DNA of 64,000 nucleotides. Origin: Nitrososphaerota archaeon (GTDB taxonomy: Archaea > Thermoproteota > Nitrososphaeria > Nitrososphaerales > Nitrosopumilaceae). The first letter of the stretch is position 1. Each line of letters begins with the position of its first letter. Both the position numbers and the translations under genes were made by a program. Location of the stretch: positions 1 to 64,000 of the forward strand of contig JACQCT010000007.1 of the NCBI GenBank assembly GCA_016201435.1. The letters are read 5' to 3'. The notes beneath the pieces are model-generated. The model searched no databases, was not told the origin of the DNA, and saw nothing but the letters and a program-made list of their open reading frames with translations. This document shows, piece by piece, positions 1-9,018 of this stretch.

Positions 1-1
1 A

Positions 2-304
2 GACTATATTTCAGCAAAACAAGAACTAAAAGAGATCTATGGGATTGGAAACAAAGTTGCAGATTGCATACTCTTATTCTCGCTTGAAAAATTAGAGGCG
101 TTTCCAATAGACAGGTGGACACAAAGAATTCTCCAGAAATATTATTCAAAAAAATTTTCTGGTTTAGTAGAAAAATCCCTCACGGAAAAAAATTATGAAG
201 GTATTCATGAAAAAATTATAGAGTATTTTGGTCCATATGCTGGATACTCGCAACAGTTTCTTTTCAAAATGGAAAGAGATCTAAACAAAAAAAATTGGCT
301 GTGA
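2..304 (+). CDS. OGG1/AlkA-type DNA glycosylase, C-terminal fragment
   Basis: The open frame runs in from the left edge and ends at TGA 302-304, so about 100 C-terminal residues are visible. The translation contains a helix-hairpin-helix signature (YGIGNKVADCILL) followed about 20 residues later by AFPIDRW. In OGG1 the Lys of the GxKVADC segment attacks the glycosidic bond and the Asp of the P[IV]D segment is the conserved helper acid; both residues are present. The family removes oxidised or alkylated bases, chiefly 8-oxoguanine, in base excision repair. The N-terminal half lies outside the window, so the exact subfamily (OGG1, AGOG or AlkA) cannot be fixed. The gene ends 36 bases before a tRNA gene. 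Confidence 0.8.
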   Translation, partial: DYISAKQELKEIYGIGNKVADCILLFSLEKLEAFPIDRWTQRILQKYYSKKFSGLVEKSLTEKNYEGIHEKIIEYFGPYAGYSQQFLFKMERDLNKKNWL

Positions 305-311
305 AAAACCC

Positions 312-320
312 TTAATATGG
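312..320 (+). promoter_or_regulatory. TATA box of the tRNA-Arg gene
   Basis: TTAATATGG is centred about 25 bases before the first base of the tRNA, the usual distance for an archaeal TATA element. It overlaps nothing coding, since the preceding gene stops at 304. Confidence 0.4.
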
Positions 321-340
321 TATCCCAGTGCCCAATCCTT

Positions 341-415
341 GGGCCCGTAGCTCAGCTTGGACAGAGCACCGGACTTCTAATCCGGTGGTCAAGGGATCGA
401 AGCCCTTCGGGCCCG
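341..415 (+). tRNA. tRNA-Arg (anticodon UCU)
   Basis: The cloverleaf folds by eye. The acceptor stem GGGCCCG pairs perfectly with CGGGCCC. The anticodon stem CCGGA/TCCGG closes a seven-base loop CTTCTAA with anticodon TCT, and the T-arm has a TCGA-type loop. The discriminator base is G and the 3' CCA is not encoded. It reads AGA (and perhaps AGG) codons, which are frequent in the genes of this window. No intron is seen. Confidence 0.95.
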
Positions 416-504
416 TGTCATTTTTAATTTAAAAATGTAATATAATTTTCAAATTAATTCTTTTTCTCACAAGTTATTTATCTTCATTATTTTACGCATA
501 TACT

Positions 505-855
505 ATGAAAGATGTAGAAATAAAGATGGAAAATTTGAACATAAAGCCTCATACTGAGATTAAAGGTAAAATTCAAGTGAATTATTCTGGTCGATATGAT
601 GGGGTAGTTGTGAATACACAGATATTAAATTCAAATCAACTCATAGTTTACAAATCATATAACGGTAAAGTCATTTCTCAAAATCTATCACGACTATTCA
701 TTAACAAAAATGACATGCCGCAAAACATGGTAGAATTTACAGCTATGATAGAATTTGAACCAAATCAAACTCATGATGTAAAGTTTCGTGTATCCATAAT
801 ACAAGAACATAAAGAGATTGAAAGTGACATTGTATTTGCTAAGTTAATGCCCTAA
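505..855 (+). CDS. conserved hypothetical protein, 116 aa
   Basis: A 116-residue soluble protein with no signal peptide or membrane segment. Alternating hydrophobic residues in several short stretches (for example IKGKIQVNYSG and YDGVVVNTQIL) suggest an all-beta, perhaps arrestin-like or Ig-like sandwich. No catalytic motif or cysteine cluster is visible. The frame is uninterrupted and starts with ATG about 90 bases after the tRNA. The AT-rich stretch TTATTTATCTTC at about 474-486 could hold its promoter. I do not recognise the family and no function is assigned. It is divergent from no gene and convergent with the complex III operon. Confidence 0.7.
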   Translation: MKDVEIKMENLNIKPHTEIKGKIQVNYSGRYDGVVVNTQILNSNQLIVYKSYNGKVISQNLSRLFINKNDMPQNMVEFTAMIEFEPNQTHDVKFRVSIIQEHKEIESDIVFAKLMP

Positions 856-900
856 AGACACATTGATAATTCAAATTGTTTTATAAAATTAGAATGAGTA

Positions 901-1467
901 TTAAGAAGTCGTAGCACCATGTACAATGTTAACAGTTGCCTTCATCCATGGGTGTGGATCACAATGATATTTTACAATAGCCTCTTGAGTAAATAAGAAC
1001 TGGTAGGTTTCACCAGGTTTTATTATTCCAGGTGAACTAAATTTACCGCTATATTTGTCTACAAAATTGACATCAGTATCAAGTGTTACAGTATGACCAA
1101 TATCTCCAGTATTTTTCCAAATGACTAAATTATTAATTCCAAGTTGAACATCAATCGTTTTTGGTACAAAGTTCTGTTCTTGTTGTTGGTTTTCAGCTCC
1201 AGGTACAATAACTATGTTGGTAGTCTCACCTGGATGCAATACCTTTTCAGGAATTATTGGTTTTGCATTTAATTCTGGAATGAAATATAATTGATAATAC
1301 GAAACTCCAACCGCAGCCCCAATTATCACTGCTATCAATCCTATTCCATAAGCATGACTTGAACTTGGAAGGCTCAACTGATAATAATTTTTTTGTTTGT
1401 CATATAAAGTTATTCGATCGTATAAATTAGAAAATAATTTATGGCTTTTTAAGATCAGATGTTCCAA
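901..1467 (-). CDS. membrane-anchored type 1 copper protein (plastocyanin-like), complex III operon
   Basis: A 188-residue protein with one transmembrane anchor at about residues 40-58 (GIGLIAVIIGAAVGVSYYQ), followed by a cupredoxin domain on the outer side. The four type-1 copper ligands are visible: His125 (GHTVTL), then Cys169, His172 and Met175 in YHCDPHPWM. It is probably an electron carrier docked to the cytochrome b/Rieske complex; plastocyanin-like proteins replace c-type cytochromes in ammonia-oxidising archaea. It is the last gene of a three-gene operon, and its start overlaps the end of the cytochrome b gene by 29 bases, suggesting translational coupling. A membrane-tethered cupredoxin is established knowledge for the lineage; its redox partner here is inferred. 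Confidence 0.88.
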   Translation of the reverse strand: MEHLILKSHKLFSNLYDRITLYDKQKNYYQLSLPSSSHAYGIGLIAVIIGAAVGVSYYQLYFIPELNAKPIIPEKVLHPGETTNIVIVPGAENQQQEQNFVPKTIDVQLGINNLVIWKNTGDIGHTVTLDTDVNFVDKYSGKFSSPGIIKPGETYQFLFTQEAIVKYHCDPHPWMKATVNIVHGATTS

Positions 1468-3001
1468 TCGTTGGTTCTTTAATATTTTCTAGATTTGCAG
1501 TTTTTATTTCAGGTGCTGGTGCAGTATTTGCGGTTGTTACCGATGGTGGATTTTCTTTTCCAGGAAGTGTTGCAGCAGAATCTGGTGAAGTACCTATTGG
1601 TTTTGGAATTTCAGTAGCTGCTTGTGGCGGGGGAGTTGGAATCTTCTTTGCTTCACTTAGTCCATGTCTGTAAAGATGGAACATGCCAGCAAATACCATT
1701 AAAATCAATCCTACTAGAAAGAGTGAGAAGTTTTTCATTCCAGATAGTGCTGCATTGTATGCTGCAATGTTAAGATACACTTGGAATGCTAAAAGTGCAA
1801 CAATAAGCCAATTGATCCATTTTCCTGACAAGTTTATTTGAGCTACTTTATGTGGTCCTTTTGACGCTGCAAGCTTTGCTTTTCTTTCAGCTTCTTTGGC
1901 AAGCTTAATCATCATATATGAGAAACCAAATCCAATTGGAACCAACAATAACATTACTGCATAAAAGAATACAGGATCTATGACAAGTCTAGCTACAAGC
2001 GCCTTTGTTGCATCTGGTGTAATATAGAATCCCCAATAGGTGGTCACCATAACCTGAGCTATTCCAGTTATTCCAAATGCAGTAATTATAGGCCTGTCTT
2101 TCCAAGAAAATTTCTTGTACCTATCAATGAATGGAGTTAAAGCGAGAGCTATGATAAACATCGCAGGCCAAGCTACTCCAGTTACAAATTTGTCATACTG
2201 AGTTCTAAGAAATGCGTAAATTCCTGTAAGATACCATTCGGGTACAGTAATACCAGGAGGCACAGTGGGTTCAAATTTGGAACCAAGATCAACTGGAAAG
2301 ACACCACCTGTGATAAATATTGCACCAGAAATTGCCATGACCATTGGAATATCGAAGACCAAAAATCTTGGCATATGAACTGCCATTAACCCAAGCATTA
2401 CTATCGGTAAAACAAAGACATGTTGAGTATAGAATCGTAGGACAAAATCTGCAAATCCTGAACCAAACATAGCATCACGTATAGTTGGCCCTGCAATAGG
2501 TATGGAATTTGTGAGTGATGCCGCTATACTTATTGCTAGCTCAGCTCGTTCGCTGAATATTATATCATAACCTGTAAAGGCTTCAAGGATTGTTACTGTA
2601 CCAAGAATGACCCCAGTAAACCATATGAGTTCGTTTCTTATTTTGTATCTTCCGCTAAAGTATTGATAATACATGTGTAATACTGCTAAGAGAACCATTG
2701 CATTAGATGCATGATAATGAATATTTCTTATCATAAAACCAAACGGAACGGTATTGTTTATTTTTGCAACACTGTCCCACGCTCTATCTAGTATTGGTTC
2801 ATAATAAAACATCAAAAGTGCTCCAGAAATTCCTAAGATTATAAAAGTCACAAATGTGAGCATTCCAAGAAATCCAAATGGACTTACAAATCTTGCTGGA
2901 AATGAAAATTTAGTACCAATAAATACTGTTCTTTCAAATCCATCCCAAATCCAGTAGAAGAAATCTACTAGACCGTTTCTACGTTTTAAGGATGCGACCA
3001 T
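1439..3001 (-). CDS. cytochrome b (complex III core subunit)
   Basis: A 520-residue polytopic membrane protein of the cytochrome b/b6 family. The two heme-binding helices carry all four axial histidines: His95 and His109 in helix B, His194 and His209 in helix D (spacings 14 and 15). The quinol-site PEWY motif is at about residues 254-257. N- and C-terminal cytochrome b parts are in one chain, followed by further helices and a proline/threonine-rich soluble tail from about residue 455 that is absent from ordinary cytochrome b. It would oxidise quinol and pass electrons to the Rieske protein. Its start overlaps the Rieske gene by 23 bases and its end overlaps the cupredoxin gene by 29, so the three form a tight operon. 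Confidence 0.93.
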   Translation of the reverse strand: MVASLKRRNGLVDFFYWIWDGFERTVFIGTKFSFPARFVSPFGFLGMLTFVTFIILGISGALLMFYYEPILDRAWDSVAKINNTVPFGFMIRNIHYHASNAMVLLAVLHMYYQYFSGRYKIRNELIWFTGVILGTVTILEAFTGYDIIFSERAELAISIAASLTNSIPIAGPTIRDAMFGSGFADFVLRFYTQHVFVLPIVMLGLMAVHMPRFLVFDIPMVMAISGAIFITGGVFPVDLGSKFEPTVPPGITVPEWYLTGIYAFLRTQYDKFVTGVAWPAMFIIALALTPFIDRYKKFSWKDRPIITAFGITGIAQVMVTTYWGFYITPDATKALVARLVIDPVFFYAVMLLLVPIGFGFSYMMIKLAKEAERKAKLAASKGPHKVAQINLSGKWINWLIVALLAFQVYLNIAAYNAALSGMKNFSLFLVGLILMVFAGMFHLYRHGLSEAKKIPTPPPQAATEIPKPIGTSPDSAATLPGKENPPSVTTANTAPAPEIKTANLENIKEPTIGTSDLKKP

Positions 3002-3590
3002 ATCCTACAATTCCATTAGCGTTTATATCCCATTTAGCTGGTTGAATCCATAAATTTCCATCATTATCTGCCTCAAGGTATAATGTTGCAAGAACATTTG
3101 ACGGCGGAGCTTGGAGTGATGCCGGTCCTGCAAAAGCTTTTCCGGTAAGCGGATTGTACATGCTTCCATGACATGGACATTCTCCTCTTTTTCTTCCTTC
3201 TTGAGGCCAGTATTTCCAAAGACACCATAAATGTAAACATACCATACTATACACACGAAAAGCACTAGCATCTTCTACGTCTCCACCAAGCTCTGATGGG
3301 AGTCTGATAAATTGCCATTTTTTGAATGCTTCTTGATCAAGAACGGAATCTCCGGATAACGGATAAGTAATTACTACCGAGGTATTTTTTGGAAAAGTTC
3401 TAACGTTTGCTTGGGTACCATCAGGAAGTATAACTTTAGCTTTTGCAGGTGCAACATTTGATGGGTTTGGCATGAATTTTCCCCAAGGAACAAAAGGGGT
3501 AAAAGTAAGAGCGGTTCCTGCAGCAGCCAATAACTTTAAAAAATCACGCCTAGACAGAACGTTCCTAGCACTAGAATCCTGCTCAGACAT
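2979..3590 (-). CDS. Rieske iron-sulfur protein (complex III)
   Basis: A 203-residue protein beginning with a twin-arginine type N-terminus (SRRDFLKLLAAAGTALTF), which acts as uncleaved anchor or Tat signal. Both cluster-binding boxes are present: C118-x-H120 in CLHLWC and C138-x-C140-H141 in CPCHGSMY, supplying two Cys and two His for the [2Fe-2S] centre plus the disulfide cysteines. It takes electrons from quinol at the cytochrome b site and hands them to the cupredoxin. It is the first gene of the operon and its 3' end overlaps cytochrome b by 23 bases. An 82-aa ORF on the same strand (3023-3271) lies in another frame and is a shadow. Confidence 0.93.
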   Translation of the reverse strand: MSEQDSSARNVLSRRDFLKLLAAAGTALTFTPFVPWGKFMPNPSNVAPAKAKVILPDGTQANVRTFPKNTSVVITYPLSGDSVLDQEAFKKWQFIRLPSELGGDVEDASAFRVYSMVCLHLWCLWKYWPQEGRKRGECPCHGSMYNPLTGKAFAGPASLQAPPSNVLATLYLEADNDGNLWIQPAKWDINANGIVGYGRILKT

Positions 3591-3628
3591 CTAAGCTTCG
3601 TTTTTGAAAAATTGCATATAAACCTTGT

Positions 3629-6600
3629 CTAACTTTGCTTTGAAATTTTCAATTTTTTGAAAGTAATTATAATTATGACAGTTGCTACGGCAATTCCAAT
3701 TATTATTTCTGTTAATGTATAGTAAATTTCATTAGTCGATTCTTTTCTTTCGGGAGAAAATATTTTACTTATGGGATTATTGTCAATGTTTACTACGATT
3801 GTCTGTGATGCTTTGTTTCCTGCCTTGTCTATTGCCAAAACCGTGATGTCATATTTTCCATTTTCTAATGTTTTTGTATCAAATTGTACAGATTTCTTAT
3901 CCAATATTTTTTGATGTGGTAGAATAACTGTTATCCCTCCATGATCTAAAAGATTTTGTTCGTTTATTTGAAGATCTATTGTGACAGCATTTGATATGGT
4001 TGAACCATTTGTTGGAGAATTGAAGATGATTTCAGGTACAGTGTTATCAATAGTAAATACAGATTCCTTTGATATGGTGTGTCCAACCGTATCTGTTACA
4101 ACTAATCGAATAGTATGTGCACTTTCAGTTAGTTGTTGAGGTAAGGTGGATAACATAGTTTCATTAAATTGTTGTGGCCCAATTCCATCAAGATAATATT
4201 TTATGCTGTCAATATCTTCTCCAATTATTTTTGGTTCAATTTTGAATGTACTATTAATAAATTCAGGTATACCAAATTGTATTTTTGGACCATTTTCATC
4301 AGGTAGAATAGTAGAGAATTTTGCAGTTATTGTTGTTGGTTCAGCTATAGATTGTCCGCCAAACAAAGTTGAGTGCATTAAAATTGAATATGTTCCAGTC
4401 TGATTAATTGGGGCATATAACACGGTTGATGTTGCATCCTTGTTTTTTATAGGATAAAATCCTCCGCCTTCACTGAAGGGCTGACTAATACCAAGCCAAT
4501 CACCAGTTGGCCAACCTTGAAATTGTCCTAGTATTCCTGCTGGAACATTTGTTTGTACGATTCTTCCTTGAGGATCTACTACAAATACAGATAGATTTGT
4601 GTCCTTGTTTTCCCACGAAATATTTAATGAAACTGTATTTATTGTTCTGTCTTGAACATCAAAATAATATTGTCTCCAATCACCTGCATTATACCTGTTT
4701 GACATATCAAATGCACCGCCAATGTATCCATTTCCATATAATACATCACCATTTTGTGTGCCTTCAATAACTGTAGGCAAATCTTTTGGTTGAAGTTTCT
4801 TTAAGACTCCAAAAGAAACAGGGACATTAACTTCATGTAAACTGTCTTTGAATGAAAGAAATCCTTGATGAACGCCAGGCATGGAATCTAATGGTACAAC
4901 AAGTATTGCCACTATCTGAGCTGAGCTGTGTGGTGCAATCTGTATATCATTATAGTTTACCCATATATCATTCCAGTTTTGTTTTTTGTAATAACTAGCG
5001 GTGATGGCATAATCCATAGAAGTAGAATTTTTCTTTGTATCCCCTTGCCAATAAGAAAACATTGTTGGGACAGGGTATACACCAACTAGTGGAACATGTT
5101 TGATTTTTGAATTTGGATCTGAAACTTGTAGTTGCTGGACTGTTCCCCACGATCCTCCTCTGTTTACCATGGAAAGCTCTGTGTAATCAGGTTTACCGTC
5201 TTTATTTTTGTCGTTCCAATCATATAGGTAAAGAGATGAAATCTTGATATCGTCTCCATACATCTTAGATGATGCATTCAAAAAATTTGAAAATGGAAAA
5301 TTGAGATCAAGGATCATCAATGATGCATCATTTGGAATAGGTTTTGATTTTTTGAAGAAAGAAAGTAGATCAAAATGCTCTTTTACATTTTCAAGAGGTA
5401 CGTAATTTGGTCTATAGACTCCAGGTTTATTCAGTAGAGGATCTTGTAGATTTACAGTAGTGGTACCATCGTATTGTGATTTCTTGAACAATTCAAGAAT
5501 TTTTGGTGTTATTTTAATTTCAAGTGTTTTATTTGTTGGATTTTCAATAATAAAGGTGGCAGAAGTTCTATCACCAGGAAGTAGTCTACCTCCGAACCAT
5601 GAAGTTTGGGGAAAAGAATTATTGTTTAATTGAAATCTTTCTAATCCCATTGAAGATGAATTCAATGCTTTAATTGGAACGTCTAAGATCTTTTTTATGT
5701 TAGAGTATGACGCATTATTATATACAATAAATGTGTCATCTTTTCCCTTAACAAAATTTACAGCGTTTGTTACATTCACCAATCCAGATCCTTGTGTAAA
5801 TGGATCATTTTTCAGATCAGTTGCGGTCGACATCAAAATATTTTCTATTTTAAATGGATCATATTGTTCGCCCTTCTGTTTTAGACTTTCCATCAATACA
5901 GCTGCCGAACCAGCAACAAGTGGAGCAGCCAAACTTGTTCCACCAAAAAGTGCAAATGGATCAGTTGCATTTTTGTTATATTTTGTAACACTTGTAGGAG
6001 TAAAGCTGTATTCACCAATTCCCATCAAATCAGGTTTTGGATCACCTACTAAGCTAGGGCCTCTGCTCGAAAAACCTGCAATATCACCTGAGAAATAAGT
6101 ACTGTTTCCAAATCTTGGTTGATTCTTAAACGAATTAGAGCCGATGTATACATTATTTGTTACAGCCCCTATTGTTAGAGCATATGGCGCAGCATCAGGT
6201 GTCCCCAAAGTCCCATATCCATGTCCTGCATTTCCTGCACTACTCACAACAAGTATACCGGGATAGTTTTTGTCAAGAGAACCTGGTACTTCAAGTTCAC
6301 TTAACAATAGAGATTGTATGTCAAGTCCTGGTACTGATTGTAAAATTGGAAATGTGGAAATTCCCCAGCTATTTGACAGTATGTCAACTCTAGGTTTTCC
6401 ATCAAAAACCCACGCATTTTTTTCTTGATTAAATCCAGCAGCCCATAGCCAACCATATACTGCATCACCAAACCACAGTGCTTTGATTGGAACAATTTTC
6501 GCTCCAGGTGCTACACCTCTCAGAGAATATTTTGTAGTGTTACCGTAAATATCATACTTTTCAATTCCTTTTGATGTTATGGACGCAGCGGTAGAAGTTC

Positions 6601-7912
6601 CATGACCTTGAAAATCATACATTATACCTAAGTAATTTCCTTTTGTATCAATTGGAGCTAGTAGAGTCCCATTGGTTGCTCCAATTTTTTTATCAATCAT
6701 TGGTGATTTTCCTATCACCCCATAAACATCAAGTACTCGAGCACCAACAGTACCAGCACTATAATCCAATTTTCCATCATTGTTTGAATCATATACAAGA
6801 GATTCTTTTCCATTTCCTAAGGTAATAGTGGTTTCATCTGTAAAATCGTAATCAAATTCTGGAAAACTTTCTAGAGATAGATCAAAACGAGTAAAATCTT
6901 TCCAAGAATCAGACATATCAGGTATTATTGTATCATACAAACCTGCTATTTTGGAATCAACTACAAGCACTGGAACTAGTTGCAAACGTGAAGATTGCCC
7001 CTGTAAAACATTTTCATAAATTACACCAAAGTGGTATATACCACTTTTTGAAATTATGAAATTTTTACTATTCTTTCCAATTTTATAGTCGTTTGATGTA
7101 GTACCAGTAAGAACAGGACCACTACCACCTTTGGGATACATTGAGTTAAAAACTTGAATATTAGTACTATTCCCATTTTTGTTTATGTTCAGAAATACTC
7201 CTTTAGAATTCACATAAACATTGGAGGTAATGTTTTTTGGAATTGTTGTAGTGTAGTTTTTTATTATTCCTTTATCGTTTATGTTTGCAATAAAAGTTGC
7301 ATTTGTTAAAACTAGTCCTTGACCGTCAGCATCAATCATAACTGGGATGTTGTTTTTGTCACGCGAAACAGAATCTCGAATATCAGGGTTTGAAAAATCT
7401 GTTCCCGTGTCTACGATTCCAATTGTTATTCCTTTTCCAGTATAGCCATATTTTTGATAAACATCTTCAGTACCAAGAATCTTTCCTATTCTAGAACCTT
7501 CTTGAACAATCACATTTGTATTAACTTGATTTAAAGAATCAAATTCTAAAGGAAAATCTTCAATTACTGTATATCCTTTTGATTTAAGATTCAAGATATC
7601 ATTTTGAGAAAAAACACCCACCGAAAAAAAACCATTTTTTGAGCTTGTGTCATAGATCAAATTGTGTGCAATTGATCTTACATCAGAGATAGAACCAGAG
7701 CCAAAAACCACATATCTTTTTACAGGATTTTCGTATGTCTGTGGCAAGAATGTAATAATACCAGATTTTTCTGCAAAATCAACAGTCTGATTTTGATGGA
7801 TGAGATCAACATCATAAAAAGCAGAGGCTGGTTTTGCAACTGTAGAAAAGAGTAATATAAAAATTAAAAAAATTGTTAATTCCTGAATGACAAAAAAGCC
7901 TTTCTTTGCCAT
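3629..7912 (-). CDS. very large secreted subtilisin-like serine protease (S8), membrane-anchored
   Basis: A 1427-residue protein with a signal peptide (about 1-31), a subtilase domain and a C-terminal transmembrane helix (about 1400-1420) followed by a short Lys-rich tail, so it should be tethered to the outside of the membrane. The catalytic triad is visible: Asp168 (GIVDTGTDF), His437 (GHGTSTAA) and Ser660 (GGTSLAAP), with oxyanion Asn561 (SSAGNAGHG). Asp and His are about 270 residues apart, so a large domain is inserted between them. Two D-x-N-x-D-G-x-x-D-type loops (about residue 375 and again after the protease domain) look like calcium-binding EF-hand or dockerin loops. The C-terminal half contains beta-sandwich repeats. 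It lies 5 bases downstream of the next gene, probably in one operon. Role (surface protein processing or peptide scavenging) is inferred. Confidence 0.9.
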   Translation of the reverse strand: MAKKGFFVIQELTIFLIFILLFSTVAKPASAFYDVDLIHQNQTVDFAEKSGIITFLPQTYENPVKRYVVFGSGSISDVRSIAHNLIYDTSSKNGFFSVGVFSQNDILNLKSKGYTVIEDFPLEFDSLNQVNTNVIVQEGSRIGKILGTEDVYQKYGYTGKGITIGIVDTGTDFSNPDIRDSVSRDKNNIPVMIDADGQGLVLTNATFIANINDKGIIKNYTTTIPKNITSNVYVNSKGVFLNINKNGNSTNIQVFNSMYPKGGSGPVLTGTTSNDYKIGKNSKNFIISKSGIYHFGVIYENVLQGQSSRLQLVPVLVVDSKIAGLYDTIIPDMSDSWKDFTRFDLSLESFPEFDYDFTDETTITLGNGKESLVYDSNNDGKLDYSAGTVGARVLDVYGVIGKSPMIDKKIGATNGTLLAPIDTKGNYLGIMYDFQGHGTSTAASITSKGIEKYDIYGNTTKYSLRGVAPGAKIVPIKALWFGDAVYGWLWAAGFNQEKNAWVFDGKPRVDILSNSWGISTFPILQSVPGLDIQSLLLSELEVPGSLDKNYPGILVVSSAGNAGHGYGTLGTPDAAPYALTIGAVTNNVYIGSNSFKNQPRFGNSTYFSGDIAGFSSRGPSLVGDPKPDLMGIGEYSFTPTSVTKYNKNATDPFALFGGTSLAAPLVAGSAAVLMESLKQKGEQYDPFKIENILMSTATDLKNDPFTQGSGLVNVTNAVNFVKGKDDTFIVYNNASYSNIKKILDVPIKALNSSSMGLERFQLNNNSFPQTSWFGGRLLPGDRTSATFIIENPTNKTLEIKITPKILELFKKSQYDGTTTVNLQDPLLNKPGVYRPNYVPLENVKEHFDLLSFFKKSKPIPNDASLMILDLNFPFSNFLNASSKMYGDDIKISSLYLYDWNDKNKDGKPDYTELSMVNRGGSWGTVQQLQVSDPNSKIKHVPLVGVYPVPTMFSYWQGDTKKNSTSMDYAITASYYKKQNWNDIWVNYNDIQIAPHSSAQIVAILVVPLDSMPGVHQGFLSFKDSLHEVNVPVSFGVLKKLQPKDLPTVIEGTQNGDVLYGNGYIGGAFDMSNRYNAGDWRQYYFDVQDRTINTVSLNISWENKDTNLSVFVVDPQGRIVQTNVPAGILGQFQGWPTGDWLGISQPFSEGGGFYPIKNKDATSTVLYAPINQTGTYSILMHSTLFGGQSIAEPTTITAKFSTILPDENGPKIQFGIPEFINSTFKIEPKIIGEDIDSIKYYLDGIGPQQFNETMLSTLPQQLTESAHTIRLVVTDTVGHTISKESVFTIDNTVPEIIFNSPTNGSTISNAVTIDLQINEQNLLDHGGITVILPHQKILDKKSVQFDTKTLENGKYDITVLAIDKAGNKASQTIVVNIDNNPISKIFSPERKESTNEIYYTLTEIIIGIAVATVIIIITFKKLKISKQS

Positions 7913-7917
7913 TATTG

Positions 7918-8922
7918 TTATCTTCGCCTAGCAAGAATTGTTATTTGCAATGCAATAATTATTGCTATCAATGCAACAACAGGAAGGAACAGCGAATTAA
8001 ATTGTCCCGACGCTGCTTCTAGATTGTTAACGGATACTGACATGGAGGTCACGCTTTGGTTTATGTGTTGGTTTGCTTGAGTTACTGATTGTTGACTACT
8101 GTTTAATACTTGACCAAAAGTTCCAATTTCTAATTTTAACTTATCTAGTTCTTGTGATGTAGAATCCAAAACTGAGTTTAGTTTTATTATTTGATTTGAT
8201 ATTCCCTCAATATTCTGTTTGAGTACAACTGTTGCTGCAGAAGCATGAGATATACTTCCTTGATCAAAAGATATCATGTGGAATACATAAGTTCCTTCCT
8301 CAGGTGGTGTATAATCAAAATAATAGATCCCTTGATGAAGTGTTTGGAATGAATTGGCCAAGCTTACTACAGTACCATCAGGTAAATGTACATGTGAAGT
8401 ACCTAGAAGTTTTGAGGGAGAACCTGCAACCAAAAGCCCGTCGCTTGTTACTTGGACAAATACTCTAATGGGTTGATTTACTGCCGCTGTTTGCGGTGCA
8501 AAGACTAGTGTGTATAGAGTTCTTTGTATTGGTACTGATATGGTAGAGGATGATTGAGCAAATTTGACATCGATCTTTTGTGATGCACCTTTTTCTGCAC
8601 TTGCTATTGCTTCTACAGAATATGTACCATATGCAAAATTTGTGGTGGCATTAGGCCATCGTATTAGAATGTGATCAAAGCCACCGTTGTTATCTGCAGT
8701 TATTTGATCAAATTTTGCAATTGTACCATCTGGAGCAAAAAGTCTTATAATTAATGGTTCATTTGGCAATGCCGTTCCATACACCAAAAGAGGTTGACCA
8801 TCTGAATACACCTGTTTGTCAGTAGACATTTGTAATGCAAAGGCTTGTACCATAGATAAATTGGTGACCAATATCAAAAAGAAGAAAAGTATAGTTGCTG
8901 TTTTCAACCTATTCATGATCAT
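7918..8922 (-). CDS. secreted membrane-anchored protein with Ig-like repeats and a coiled coil
   Basis: A 334-residue protein with a signal peptide (about 1-29). Two beta-rich repeats typical of archaeal surface proteins follow (QVYSDGQPLLVYGTALP, then a second near residue 140). Next comes a Gln/Ser/Asn-rich heptad region of about residues 235-305 predicted as coiled coil, and a C-terminal transmembrane helix ending in RRR. The topology is extracellular head, stalk and anchor. It is upstream of the giant protease by 5 bases on the same strand, so the two are probably co-expressed and may interact at the cell surface, for instance with the coiled coil holding the protease. No enzymatic motif is seen. 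The pairing is inferred from gene order only. Confidence 0.75.
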   Translation of the reverse strand: MIMNRLKTATILFFFLILVTNLSMVQAFALQMSTDKQVYSDGQPLLVYGTALPNEPLIIRLFAPDGTIAKFDQITADNNGGFDHILIRWPNATTNFAYGTYSVEAIASAEKGASQKIDVKFAQSSSTISVPIQRTLYTLVFAPQTAAVNQPIRVFVQVTSDGLLVAGSPSKLLGTSHVHLPDGTVVSLANSFQTLHQGIYYFDYTPPEEGTYVFHMISFDQGSISHASAATVVLKQNIEGISNQIIKLNSVLDSTSQELDKLKLEIGTFGQVLNSSQQSVTQANQHINQSVTSMSVSVNNLEAASGQFNSLFLPVVALIAIIIALQITILARRR

Positions 8923-9018
8923 TACATCCCATAGATATTAGTTCTGTTAAATATGAACAATTCATTCATCTAAATTATAATCAATAAAAGATTTGATCTT
9001 TACTGCAAAATCATTCTT

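Noticed and set aside
5697-6098. 133-aa + strand ORF inside the giant protease
   Set aside because: It is antisense to the subtilase catalytic region, whose triad motifs are clearly in the - strand frame.
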